Assembly (NCBI RefSeq): GCF_024168825.1
Contig: NZ_JALJWH010000001.1
Location: 3,038,001 to 3,102,000, forward strand
Source of the DNA: Paenarthrobacter sp. A20
GTDB taxonomy: Bacteria; Actinomycetota; Actinomycetes; Actinomycetales; Micrococcaceae
DNA length: 64,000 nucleotides
Direction: 5' to 3'
Made by a program: the position numbers and the translations under genes. Position 1 is the stretch's first letter. The number at the start of each line of letters is the position of its first letter. Shown piece by piece: positions 33,601-40,597 of the stretch. Below the pieces are notes generated by a model. It ran no database searches. It saw only the letters and a program-made list of their open reading frames with translations, and was not told the origin of the DNA.

Positions 33601-34196
33601 ACCCGGTTCGCAATGACAAGATGAGTGTGGAGTTGAGGGTCGCCGGCGCGAGATTCCCAATGGTCGAATGCTGCGGCGATGACTCCTCTAGTGCCGACGT
33701 GAGCAACACCGTTCCGCCCGGATCTGGTGTTGATGACCTGATCTTCCATCCAGGCCAGTGTTGCTTCGACGGCGTCATGATGGGTCTGCAGAATTAGTTC
33801 TTGGAGTTGTCGTGGGCTGAGTGCCCACAGTGTGGAGACGGATTTCGGAACGCTGAAGGTAAGGTCGAAGCCGGCGACAGAGTGCTTTGTCGCCCGTTGA
33901 ATGTTGGCCTCATGGCTGATTGGTGGCTGTCCGTGGGGCCTTCCAAGCGGTTCCTTGCTATCGGGATCGGCTGCGTCTTGGAAGATGGCACGAGCATCAG
34001 ATTCAGTGACCTTGTCTCCCGTTGTGCGAGCGATGCCGCGGAGTCCGTTGCCCAGCCAACGACCCTGTGGTGTTCCAGTTTGCAGGTAATAGCTGATGGT
34101 GTCTGGGGGAGCGGGGGAGACGTCGTCCAGCATCGTTGACTTGAAAAGATACTTGAGGCCTGACCGTACGGAGAGCCTGGCGATGGACATCGTCAT
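30630..34196 (-). CDS. MobF conjugative relaxase-helicase (TraA/TrwC type)
   Basis: A 1188-residue protein. The N-terminal TrwC relaxase domain has adjacent Tyr36-Tyr37 in ISYYLQTG as candidate nicking residues, GFDLTFSVPKSVS, and the three-histidine metal site H179, H190, H192 (DHW...DPQLHTHL). The central superfamily 1 helicase has Walker A IVGPAGTGKTTTLG, Walker B LVIVDEASMVSTLQL and motif VI-like GYATTAHRSQGLT. It nicks oriT, stays bound to the 5' end and unwinds the plasmid strand. Length and domain order are normal for MobF. The small gene upstream overlaps its start by 4 bases. Confidence 0.93.
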   Translation of the reverse strand: MTMSIARLSVRSGLKYLFKSTMLDDVSPAPPDTISYYLQTGTPQGRWLGNGLRGIARTTGDKVTESDARAIFQDAADPDSKEPLGRPHGQPPISHEANIQRATKHSVAGFDLTFSVPKSVSTLWALSPRQLQELILQTHHDAVEATLAWMEDQVINTRSGRNGVAHVGTRGVIAAAFDHWESRAGDPQLHTHLVIANRVQRVTDGAWVTLDSRSLYKAVVAASEHYNGLLFDALQTSLGTATDIRAPAQNSHNPSQQLTGIAEALVREFSNRSRLIDIETDRLVEQWSKDHGTRPTATTIVRLRQQATLSTRAPKNVEPSPLRTLSARWRARAKAQGFDPESIVASTIRRSRSRTFGAGDFAADWIAAVGLVTRQRVAARRSTWNRWNLIAEGERVCAEIRCASPADRNALIDAVATAAERQSVPLNQYRYGVPADAADDLRFAGRSVFDFHGWRLYTDESTLAFEDEILAAKNDDGGPAVPVDLAFGALTSYRNTGGSPLHDDQLTAASDVLLSSSRLDAIVGPAGTGKTTTLGAVKAAWEATYGVGSVIGLAPAAASAEVLGSELRMVTENVAKWLHESVGSGAAGRAGRFFQADDRLRRASVPLGPIVSRLQQEVARLAAEQNQWLFRPNQLVIVDEASMVSTLQLASLVCQAKEAGAKILLVGDPGQLDSIDAGGVLGWLDRQGKGARLSTIWRFKDPWERSASLGLREGRASVLAEYEDHGRISHGHYSDMVDRAYSAWHADILAGRVSVLIAPDNETVQMLNERAQADRVGLGNVDAERTVILRDGLRAGRGDIVIARRNDRSIRDDRGEFLRNGTLLEVTGVDRFHGVLWAIRKDTGASLLLPSSYVEVSLELGYATTAHRSQGLTVVTGHTVVTPGRLTRELLYVSMTRGRHSNTAYVSENDPDEDEILDPSARSSWRVILGEVLAAEGAERTAHEVRDFERQHADSLERLNREYDYLAQTAAGLELVRAIDSLQPSRSEEMRESPAWGAAVAAWRRASYTNRAGALRTLNETLGSEANAQDLTAVAHARLRRLCSAMPQTPIDPLTEQLTTDRPDLAALLDQVRRRIGNRTERVAKAALLEEPEWATHLRTNIGEGADPFESAALLRDVAVYRDRWGVNSAALALGPTPADWEWEQRAQWDHLRQEITQAATPEPGLTDVGNLYGFVSPISLTSAGWQL

Positions 34197-34531
34197 GGCC
34201 GTACTCCGGTCCGGTTCCTGGCGGGCAGCCAGCCTCGCCGACGGAGAATGTCGAGTGTCACCGAGTCGAGGGCGACGCCTTTAGCTCGCGAAATCTGGAG
34301 CAAAACGGCCGCCACACGGGCGAGGTCCTGGACGTTCGTTCGCTGGGCGCGTTTAAGCCGCAGAACTTCGTTGTGGAGGAGACCGTTTCTGGTTTCCAGT
34401 TCGGCGTAGATGGCATGGAGTCTTTCGAGTTCGGAGGACTGCGATCGCAGCTCTGTCGTAAGCCGGTCTAAGGTTTGGCTGCTGTCAGATGGCTCGCTGA
34501 TTGTTCCGCGTCCGTGGCGCTGCTTGTTCAC
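34193..34531 (-). CDS. Relaxosome accessory protein (coiled coil)
   Basis: A 112-residue protein: a coiled-coil stretch (LDRLTTELRSQSSELERLHAIYAELETRNGLLHNEVLRLKRAQR, residues 22-67) and a basic C-terminus (LDILRRRGWLPARNRTG). It overlaps the relaxase gene by ATGA. Small proteins in this place usually bind oriT or the relaxase; no ribbon-helix-helix is visible. Not recognised beyond context. Confidence 0.6.
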   Translation of the reverse strand: MNKQRHGRGTISEPSDSSQTLDRLTTELRSQSSELERLHAIYAELETRNGLLHNEVLRLKRAQRTNVQDLARVAAVLLQISRAKGVALDSVTLDILRRRGWLPARNRTGVRP

Positions 34532-34998
34532 ACCAGTTCATGTGGACTGCACGCACACTCCGCATGATTTCCCGGTCCGCTGGCCTTGGATGCCAGAGGT
34601 GTGACAGGACTGGCGGCACGGTCTTAGGGGAGATCGTCATTGCGGTCAGGGCATCTACTTAGTGGCATTGCAGACGCCAGTGTGTCAGCAAGGCGGCTTA
34701 TCGACAGGAGCGGCAAACCAAGAAACTGCCCGTATGGGCGTTCCGTTTGGAGGGAGCTGTTGGCTGAGGGGTGGGGCCTCGTAATGGGTCATGCCATTCC
34801 TTTCGTCAGTAGCCATACCGCTGAATACGGCAAGACGGCGATCTGGTAAACAAAATGGCATTATGTGATGCTGCTAACAACATATAGGGCTAAAAAATCG
34901 GCCAATATAAGTATCTGGAATACCAAACGGGGTTTCTGTGCAACTGGGGAGGCTTGACGCGTCCGGATCCGCGGCCCGAAAAGTCCGTTGTAGACAAC
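34532..34998. other. Presumed oriT and right border region
   Basis: Noncoding, 467 bases. oriT is expected just upstream of the relaxosome operon, hence here, but I could not find a nic-like hairpin. The AT-rich part 34845-34930 differs from its surroundings and could mark the junction with the catabolic region. No copy of the tRNA-Leu 3' end is present. Confidence 0.35.
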
Positions 34999-35029
34999 AA
35001 AAGGCGCCCGCGAATGCGGACGCCTTTTT
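34999..35029. terminator. Bidirectional terminator at the region boundary
   Basis: AAAGGCG-C-CCGC / GCGG-A-CGCCTTT with loop GAAT and one mismatch. T-rich tails are present on both strands. It would end the MaoC/CitE operon on the minus strand. Confidence 0.7.
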
Positions 35030-35228
35030 GGCAGGCTTCGATCAACCGCTCCACGGCTGGTTGCGCTGCAATACGAACGTGGCTAAACGTCCAATGGACT
35101 GGACTGTCAGGAGAAAAGTCGGGTGCAAATCCTCTGGTAATCCATTCTCAGACGTACCGTCGCCGGGAGCCCGTCCTTCGTGTCGGATAGGGAGGCGTTG
35201 CCAGGTTGCCTCGTCCACGGTGACCCTG
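35030..35228. other. Short noncoding stretch downstream of the citE operon
   Basis: About 200 bases with no supportable gene, between the terminator and the frameshifted small gene. Confidence 0.3.
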
Positions 35229-35530
35229 TCAGTAAGCCTCAATGTGGGCACGAACATGGCTGCCGTCGTCGCTCAGCCAACCCTTGCCGGCCGCATAGAC
35301 CAGCATGTTGGCAAAGCGGTAGTTCCACCCAGGCCGATCCCGCCTGCAAACTCGCTGCGGATCCAATCAACAGACACCAAAACGTCTCTGTCGTCGAGTT
35401 GGCCTGCGGACGTCGTCTTGAGCAGAGCGGGGAGGTTATTCCTCGCCGCCTCGGACAACAGCACCTTGAAGCTGGTGCAATCGTCGCGCTCGTCCGGGGC
35501 CAGGGATACGGGGCTGACACGAACGTGCAC
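35229..35530 (-). pseudogene. Frameshifted small gene downstream of the CitE-like lyase
   Basis: A GTG at 35530, four bases after the lyase stop and with GGAG seven bases upstream, opens VHVRVSPVSLAPDERDDCTSF through LVSVDWIRSEFAGGIGLG. Near 35330 the reading then makes sense only in another frame: WNYRFANMLVYAAGKGWLSD, ending ...VRAHIEAY at TGA 35229. Both parts have coding-like GC-rich third positions. Restoring one base would give a protein of about 100 residues. Family not recognised. It is either a recent pseudogene or a sequencing error in a real third gene of the operon. Confidence 0.5.
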
Positions 35531-35534
35531 GAAG

Positions 35535-36419
35535 CTACTCCATAAGTTCTGTCGATGATTTTGAGCGCACGAGAAGGCGTTTGGCGCGCTCCAGAACCGG
35601 AAGATCAATCATCTCGCCGCCAAGCGAAGCTGCGCCTGAGTTTCGTGAGCCGGCCAGCACAGTTTTAGCCCATTCCGTTTCTTCTTTGGTTGGCATGTAT
35701 ACGGATCGGACGATTGGTAGTTGCGCGGGGTGGATGCACATCTTTCCACCGAATCCCAGCATCTTCCCAGTCCCTGCGTCGTCGGCTACACGGTTCAGGT
35801 CATGGATGGACGTGGAAGGAGTATCCAAAGGCGGAGCGATGCCAGCTGCCCGGGAAGCGACGACAAGTACTGAGCGGGGATAGTCAAGAACTCTCGATCC
35901 GGGCCCTGCTTCAATGTCGAGGGTGTAGTCCACGGCGCCGAAGGCCAGACGGGAAACTCCAGGAAGCTTGGCTATGTTGAAGGCATTGATGATGCCAAGG
36001 GCACTTTCCACGAGGGGAACAATGGGCAGGCCGGTCGGAATGACGTCGACGGTTGCCTTGATGTGCTCGGCAGTTTCCGATTTAGGAATCATGACACCCA
36101 GAAGGCCGTGTCCCGGCGAGCGGGTAAGACGTTGAAGTGCTTTGAGATCGGCGTCAAACCAGGGACTCCCTGGAGGGTTGATTCTCACCAACGCGTGCAT
36201 GGGGCTGGACGCGCCCGAACCGAGCGCCTTCAGTGCCTGCTCACGGGCTTGTTCCTTGTTCGCAGGCTGGACGGCATCCTCCAGATCAAGAATGACGACG
36301 TCCGCCCCAGCGGCCAGGGCTTTTGCGAAACGCTCCGGCCTGTCCCCAGGTACGAAGAGCGCCGTGAGTGCGGTTCCGATGACTGAATTTGCATCTGACG
36401 AAACCATGCCGGTGGTCAT
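35535..36419 (-). CDS. HpcH/HpaI-family CitE-like beta-hydroxyacyl-CoA lyase
   Basis: A 294-residue TIM-barrel lyase of the CitE type: LFVPGDRPERF, catalytic/metal residues in VILDLEDAV, Arg in VRINPPG, Glu in PLVESALGI, Asp in FGAVDYTLDI and GGKMCIHPAQL. Members cleave (S)-citramalyl-CoA, malyl-CoA or HMG-CoA to acetyl-CoA plus a keto acid. It overlaps the MaoC gene by 4 bases and faces an acyl-CoA dehydrogenase. This trio resembles M. tuberculosis Rv2498c-Rv2500c, where the lyase serves itaconate and leucine breakdown (family knowledge). The true substrate cannot be read from sequence. Confidence 0.82.
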   Translation of the reverse strand: MTTGMVSSDANSVIGTALTALFVPGDRPERFAKALAAGADVVILDLEDAVQPANKEQAREQALKALGSGASSPMHALVRINPPGSPWFDADLKALQRLTRSPGHGLLGVMIPKSETAEHIKATVDVIPTGLPIVPLVESALGIINAFNIAKLPGVSRLAFGAVDYTLDIEAGPGSRVLDYPRSVLVVASRAAGIAPPLDTPSTSIHDLNRVADDAGTGKMLGFGGKMCIHPAQLPIVRSVYMPTKEETEWAKTVLAGSRNSGAASLGGEMIDLPVLERAKRLLVRSKSSTELME

Positions 36420-36970
36420 GCCTGTCCTTCCACCGCTGGCAGGGATGATTCATCTGGTCGGGAACCCTCGACACCTGGGAGGTAGCCCACTCTGTATACC
36501 ATGAACGTCCGCCGGTAACTGATGACGATGATGCCGTCCTGGTTGAAACCCTCTGTGGCCACCGTCACCAGTCCCAACCCGGGGCGCGAATTGGAGGATC
36601 GTATAGCGAGGACTTTTGACCGCGAATAGATGGTGTCCCCCTCGTAGACCGGGTGCGGCATGCGGACCTCGTCCCAACCCATATTCGCGAAAACGTTCAT
36701 GGACAAATCGATGGTGGATTGTCCGGTCACCAAGGCAAGCGTGAACGTTGAGTTGACCAGAGGGCGTCTGAATTTGGTCTTCTCGGCGAAGTTCGCATCA
36801 ATATGGGTCTTGGACACGTTCTGAGTCATGAGTGTGAACGTCTGGTTGTCCGACTGGGTGACAGTCTTTCCAAACGGGTGGTAGTAGATGTCGCCGACGG
36901 CGAAGTCCTCAAAGAGTCGGCCCGTCCACCCTTCCACGACACGTTCGGTGCCCTGTCTTTCCTGTGCCAT
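36416..36970 (-). CDS. MaoC-like hydratase (hot-dog fold)
   Basis: 184 residues from ATG 36970 behind GGAGG. MaoC features include GRLFEDFAVGDIYYHPFGKTVTQSDNQTFT, the hydratase-type NVSKTHIDANFA (Asp/His positions), VNSTFTLALVTGQS and PVYEGDTIYSRSKVL. It would hydrate an enoyl-CoA before the CitE-like lyase cleaves the product, as in itaconyl/mesaconyl-CoA hydratases. The C-terminal 20 residues are polar. It is first of the minus-strand operon, and a near-consensus operator lies 48 bp upstream, shared with the divergent dehydrogenase gene. Confidence 0.82.
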   Translation of the reverse strand: MAQERQGTERVVEGWTGRLFEDFAVGDIYYHPFGKTVTQSDNQTFTLMTQNVSKTHIDANFAEKTKFRRPLVNSTFTLALVTGQSTIDLSMNVFANMGWDEVRMPHPVYEGDTIYSRSKVLAIRSSNSRPGLGLVTVATEGFNQDGIIVISYRRTFMVYRVGYLPGVEGSRPDESSLPAVEGQA

Positions 36971-37017
36971 GTTCGTCCTCCGGAGTGTTTGATGGCAAAT
37001 GCTTGATGTACATACAA

Positions 37018-37030
37018 TATAGAATGTAGA
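37018..37030. promoter_or_regulatory. Near-consensus TATAGAATCTATA operator (11/13)
   Basis: TATAGAATGTAGA lies in the 120-bp divergent region, 48 bp from the MaoC start and 61 bp from the dehydrogenase start. Two positions differ from the palindrome seen exactly at 42067, 44684 and 59653. Confidence 0.6.
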
Positions 37031-37090
37031 GTAGTGATTAAGCCATAGTTTGGTGGGCATTTACCCGCCTGGCGACGAGGAGGTCCCCAA

Positions 37091-38278
37091 ATGAGCACCC
37101 AGTCAATTGATGTTTCGTCTCTTGTGCAGCCGGACCTGGAAGCGTTGCGCCGCACAGTCCGTTCGCTATGTGAGGGTTTCGAGGACGAGTATTGGCGTGA
37201 GACGGACCAAAATCGCCGGTACCCTCAGGAGTTCGTTGACACTCTGACAAATTCAGGACTGCTGGCGGCCTTGATTCCAGCGACCTACGGCGGGCTTGGC
37301 TATGGGTTGACGGCAGCGAGCGTGATCATGGAGGAAATCAACAGGTCCGGAGGCCATTCTGCCGCCTGCCATGCGCAGATGTACACCATGGGCGCGCTGC
37401 TACGTCACGGCAGTGAAGAGCAAAAGGACGCGTACCTCCCCGAGATCGCTGCCGGGCGACTGCGGCTGCAGGCGTTCTCGATTACAGAGGACAAGGCCGG
37501 CTCGGATACCACCAGCATCGAAACGATCGCCATACGTGATGGTGACGACTACGTCATCACTGGACACAAGAGCTGGACAAGCAGAATCGATGAGTCAGAC
37601 CTGGCTTTGGTCCTTGCCCGTACCTCTCCCAAGAACCAGCAAAGGACCAAAGGCCTCACCCTTTTCCTCGTGGACCTGCGAGAAGTCCGGGCTGAACAGC
37701 CGGAGTCCCTGGAAGTGGTCAAGGTCCGCACCATGTTCAATTACGCAACCAACCAGATCCATTACCACGGCATGCGGGCACCAGCGTCGGCGGTCATCGG
37801 CGAAGTCGATAATGGATTTGAGTATGTCATTGACGGCTGGAATGCCGAACGTATCCTGCTCGCTGCCGAAGCGGTCGGTGACGGCTATTGGTTTACCCAG
37901 CGCGCGACGGATTACGCCAATTCGCGGGAAGTTTTTGGGCGGAAGATTGGAGCCAACCAAGGTGTGCAGTTCCCCATCGTCGACGCTTACATGAAACTCC
38001 GCGCAGCTGACCTGATGCGCTTCGAGGCGGCCCGGCTCTTCGACGCCGGACTTCCATGTGGGGCCGAAGCCAATATGGCTAAGCACCTCGCCTCGGATGC
38101 CAGTTGGGAGGCGGCGAACGCGGCGCTGAACACACATGGTGGATACGGCTTCGTGGACGAGTATGACGTCGAACGGAAATTCCGCGAGACCCGCATGTAC
38201 CAGGTGGCCCCGGTGAACAACAACATGATCAAGGCATTCATCGGCACCAAGGTTCTGGGCCTTCCCAGGTCCTATTAA
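37091..38278 (+). CDS. Acyl-CoA dehydrogenase
   Basis: A 395-residue FAD enzyme with the usual three domains: N-terminal helices (FVDTLTNSGLLAALIPATYGGLGYGLTAASVIMEEINRSGG), the beta domain with AFSITEDKAGSDTTS for FAD/substrate, and C-terminal helices (REVFGRKIGANQGVQFPIVDAYMKLRAADLMRFEAARLFDAG; NTHGGYGFVDEYDVERKFRETRM). It introduces an alpha,beta double bond and passes electrons to ETF. Substrate length is not predictable, though a branched short chain fits the neighbours. GGAGG precedes the ATG. A strong hairpin follows. Confidence 0.88.
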   Translation: MSTQSIDVSSLVQPDLEALRRTVRSLCEGFEDEYWRETDQNRRYPQEFVDTLTNSGLLAALIPATYGGLGYGLTAASVIMEEINRSGGHSAACHAQMYTMGALLRHGSEEQKDAYLPEIAAGRLRLQAFSITEDKAGSDTTSIETIAIRDGDDYVITGHKSWTSRIDESDLALVLARTSPKNQQRTKGLTLFLVDLREVRAEQPESLEVVKVRTMFNYATNQIHYHGMRAPASAVIGEVDNGFEYVIDGWNAERILLAAEAVGDGYWFTQRATDYANSREVFGRKIGANQGVQFPIVDAYMKLRAADLMRFEAARLFDAGLPCGAEANMAKHLASDASWEAANAALNTHGGYGFVDEYDVERKFRETRMYQVAPVNNNMIKAFIGTKVLGLPRSY

Positions 38279-38308
38279 CTCCTAATACGTCCCCCAAAAA
38301 AGAGAACC

Positions 38309-38338
38309 GGAAGGCGGCGCGTGTGCGCCGCCTTCCGT
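38309..38338 (+). terminator. Hairpin after acyl-CoA dehydrogenase
   Basis: A perfect 13-bp stem, CGGAAGGCGGCGC with its complement, around GTGT. The tail is not T-rich, and the next gene starts 20 bases later, so it may attenuate rather than stop transcription. Confidence 0.6.
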
Positions 38339-38357
38339 GTACTAGTGAAAGGCAACG

Positions 38358-39422
38358 GTGAGCATGAACGAGGTCCTCTTCCAACGGACAGGGTTGATCG
38401 GCAAGGTCATACTCAATCGCCCCGCAGCGATCAACGCCCTCACTCATAGGATGGTGCTGGAGATCGAGGACGTGCTGCGCAAATGGGCTATCGACGATGG
38501 CATCCAGGTTGTCGTGCTTACAGGTGCGGGGGAGCGGGGGCTGTGCGCCGGTGCTGACATCCTCGCTATTTATCGAGATGCCGTTGTCGGGGGAGCAAGT
38601 ACGCGGGACTTTTGGCGTGACGAGTTCCGCCTGGATGCCCTGATCGCCCGCTATCCGAAACCTTTCGTGGCAGTGATGGACGGGTTGGTGATGGGTGGGG
38701 GTATAGGGCTGTCGGCCCACGCCAGCCACAGGGTGGTGACGGAACGGACTCGGATGGCATTTCCGGAAACCGGCCTCGGCTTGGTCCCCGACGTCGGGAG
38801 TACATGGCTGCTGGCGAACGCTCCTGGGGAATTGGGCATTCATGCGGCCCTCACTGGGGTACGTCTGGACGCTGGGGATGTGTTGGAATTGGGCATGGCC
38901 GACGCTTTTGTTGACAGCGGCAAAGTTGGCTGGCTGGTTGACGAACTGACATTGATCCAAGCCGGCGAGGACACCGCGGCTGCGGTTGAATCGTGCCTCC
39001 AGGAGGTATCCGTGCCCGGGCCTGGTAGTGCGCTGTCTGGTGATCGGGGATGGATCGATGCGTGCTATTCCGGGGTTCCTGCCGAGGAGATCGTCCCACG
39101 GCTGCTTTCGGCTGAAGATCTCCGTGCAGAGGAGGCCGCCAAGCAGATCCTGCTCAAGTCTCCCAGCTGCGTCAAGGTCGCTCTCGAATCGATCCGTCGG
39201 GCGAGGTCCATGACTGGACTGGAAAAGGTGCTGGAGCAGGAATTCCAGGTATCCCTCCGGTGCTTAGCCGCTCCGGACTTGATTGAAGGACTGCGAAGCC
39301 AAGTCATTGACAAGGACCGCAACGCGGTGTGGGTTCCGGCGTCCCTTGGCGAGGTAACACGAGAAACGGTCCAGAGCTATTTCACCCCAGTCCATGATGG
39401 TTTCGCCGTGAATGAACTGTGA
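38358..39422 (+). CDS. 3-hydroxyisobutyryl-CoA hydrolase-like crotonase
   Basis: A 354-residue crotonase of the longer ECH_2 type: GKVILNRPAAINALTHRM, LCAGADILAIYRDAV for the oxyanion hole, GGGIGLSAHASHRVVTERTRMAFPETGLGLVPDVGSTWLL with the Glu (PET) and Asp (PDVG) that hydrolases of this branch use. HIBCH removes CoA from 3-hydroxyisobutyryl-CoA in valine breakdown. The extra C-terminal 80 residues separate it from plain hydratases. The GTG start has AAAGG upstream. Paired with the dehydrogenase, it suggests a branched-chain acyl-CoA route. Confidence 0.78.
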   Translation: MSMNEVLFQRTGLIGKVILNRPAAINALTHRMVLEIEDVLRKWAIDDGIQVVVLTGAGERGLCAGADILAIYRDAVVGGASTRDFWRDEFRLDALIARYPKPFVAVMDGLVMGGGIGLSAHASHRVVTERTRMAFPETGLGLVPDVGSTWLLANAPGELGIHAALTGVRLDAGDVLELGMADAFVDSGKVGWLVDELTLIQAGEDTAAAVESCLQEVSVPGPGSALSGDRGWIDACYSGVPAEEIVPRLLSAEDLRAEEAAKQILLKSPSCVKVALESIRRARSMTGLEKVLEQEFQVSLRCLAAPDLIEGLRSQVIDKDRNAVWVPASLGEVTRETVQSYFTPVHDGFAVNEL

Positions 39423-39469
39423 AGTGGAGCCCTGGGTTGCGTTGGGCCTGCGATGACGAAGGACACTGA

Positions 39470-39497
39470 GGGCCGGCGGCACTGATGCTGCCGGCCC
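39470..39497. terminator. Hairpin between convergent crotonase genes
   Basis: A 12-bp stem, GGGCCGGCGGCA / TGCTGCCGGCCC, one G-U pair, loop CTGA. No T-run. It lies 48 bases after the hydrolase stop. Confidence 0.5.
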
Positions 39498-39646
39498 TGA
39501 GTGCCGTCATCGAGCCTCCTGCAGCCGCGACAAAAGCCCTGACACCGAACATCGACACATGCTGATTCGACGGCTGGCGGCTGACGGCCGCTGGCGGGGT
39601 CCTTTGGCACAGTACGGCGCGGTAGGATACTTGGCACCAAACGGCA

Positions 39647-39681
39647 ACAGGGGGCCGGCACCAGCTGTGCCGACCCCCTGT
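39647..39681. terminator. Hairpin downstream of the minus-strand crotonase
   Basis: ACAGGGGG-C-CGGCAC / GTGCCG-A-CCCCCTGT, 14 paired bases with one mismatch, 5-base loop. It begins 5 bases past the stop of the gene at 39686. Confidence 0.55.
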
Positions 39682-39685
39682 GAAT

Positions 39686-40477
39686 TCACTGGTCCTCTGT
39701 CATTACTTCTTCCGGCCGCGGTGGCTCCGGTCGTTGTCCGCTGGCGAAGTCGGAAAGCCGCTCCATCATTTCTGCGTTGGCAAGTGATTTCCTGCGACCT
39801 TTGTCTTCACGGTGAAGGCCCTCGGCCAGCCCGTATCCGCCGGATTCCAGAACGAGCTGCCGGTCGCCGCGGAGGCTCTCCTGCGGGTAGGCGGCGACGT
39901 GTTTCGCGAGGGTGATGGCTCGCTTGAGTGCTTGGCCGGGGGGAACGATTTCCTGGACGAAACCGATCTGGCTTGCCCGGTGGACATCGATGCGGATGCC
40001 GGATTCCATGAGCCACAGCGCGTTGCTGAGACCGACGATGCTGGGCAGGCGCATGGTTCCGCCGTCGAAAAACGGTACACCCCACCGGCGGTTAAGTGCT
40101 CCGAATTCGGCGTGCTCATCGGCGATGCGGAAGTCACACCAGGCAGCAAGTTCGAGTCCGCCTGCGAAGCAGTAGCCGTTGATCGCAGCGATGGTTACCT
40201 TACCTGGGTCCAGTTTGGCGAATCCCATCGGTCCTACGTCGTTGCAGAATGTTTCATCTCCGAGCAGTTGTGGGATGTCTTTGAGGTCTGCTCCGGCGCA
40301 AAAGGAGGTGTCTCCCTCGCCTGTGATGACAAGGACGTGAGACTGGTCGTTGTCCTTGAATCGCTCGATGGCCGCCGCCAGCGCCAAGGCGGTCTCATAG
40401 TTCACTGCGTTGCGGGCTTCGGGCCTGTTGATTGTCAGGACGGTTATCGCGCCGTCGTGTTCTTCCTTTACGGTCAA
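39686..40477 (-). CDS. Crotonase-family protein lacking both catalytic glutamates
   Basis: A 263-residue protein with enoyl-CoA hydratase fold: TVLTINRPEARNAVN, FCAGADLKDIPQLL and GGLELAAWCDFRIADEHAEFGALNRRWGVPFFDGGTMRLPSIVG. At the positions of the hydratase glutamates (E144 and E164 in rat enzyme numbering) it has Asn (in GALNRRW) and Trp (in NALWLME). Simple water addition is therefore doubtful, and another crotonase chemistry (isomerase, lyase, hydrolase) is more likely. It is convergent with the hydrolase gene. No consensus operator lies in front of it; hairpins separate it from the transporter gene upstream. Confidence 0.78.
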   Translation of the reverse strand: MTVKEEHDGAITVLTINRPEARNAVNYETALALAAAIERFKDNDQSHVLVITGEGDTSFCAGADLKDIPQLLGDETFCNDVGPMGFAKLDPGKVTIAAINGYCFAGGLELAAWCDFRIADEHAEFGALNRRWGVPFFDGGTMRLPSIVGLSNALWLMESGIRIDVHRASQIGFVQEIVPPGQALKRAITLAKHVAAYPQESLRGDRQLVLESGGYGLAEGLHREDKGRRKSLANAEMMERLSDFASGQRPEPPRPEEVMTEDQ

Positions 40478-40526
40478 GGTTGTCTCCTGGATTTTCTTGA
40501 GTTGAAGGGTTCGTATTGGCCCTGGC

Positions 40527-40591
40527 CAAACGGCGAGGGGGCCGTTTGCGGGTGGTCCTGCCGGGCGGAGCGGTTTTCTGCGCCGCCCGGC
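40527..40591. terminator. Two hairpins after the MHS transporter gene
   Basis: CAAACGGC/GCCGTTTG (40527-40548) and GCCGGGCGG/CCGCCCGGC (40560-40591) follow the transporter stop on the minus strand and precede the crotonase gene. No long T-run. Confidence 0.5.
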
Positions 40592-40597
40592 TGGTGA

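Larger units (their letters stand above)
1165..34998. mobile_element. Integrative conjugative element at tRNA-Leu
   Basis: A tyrosine integrase lies 87 bases after the tRNA, followed by an excisionase-like gene, cargo, a complete-looking type IV secretion set (pilin-like, TrbL-like, PrgI-like, VirB4-like, VirD4-like), a wall hydrolase, SSB, an ArdC-like protein and a MobF relaxase. Together they make a self-transmissible element. The left edge is the tRNA 3' end. The right edge is not defined: I placed it provisionally at the terminator near 35.0 kb because the transfer genes end at 34531, but no copy of the tRNA 3' end was found there or elsewhere in the window. The element may therefore extend past 64 kb and include the catabolic genes. 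Confidence 0.8.

Noticed and set aside
35110..35150. GTCGGGTGCAAATCCTCTGG, resembling a tRNA T-arm and possible attR
   Set aside because: It does not match the tRNA-Leu 3' end at 1142-1164, and no acceptor stem can be formed.
34938..35558. 206-codon plus-strand frame across the region boundary
   Set aside because: It spans the terminator hairpin and the antisense of the frameshifted gene, with arginine- and serine-rich low-quality composition.
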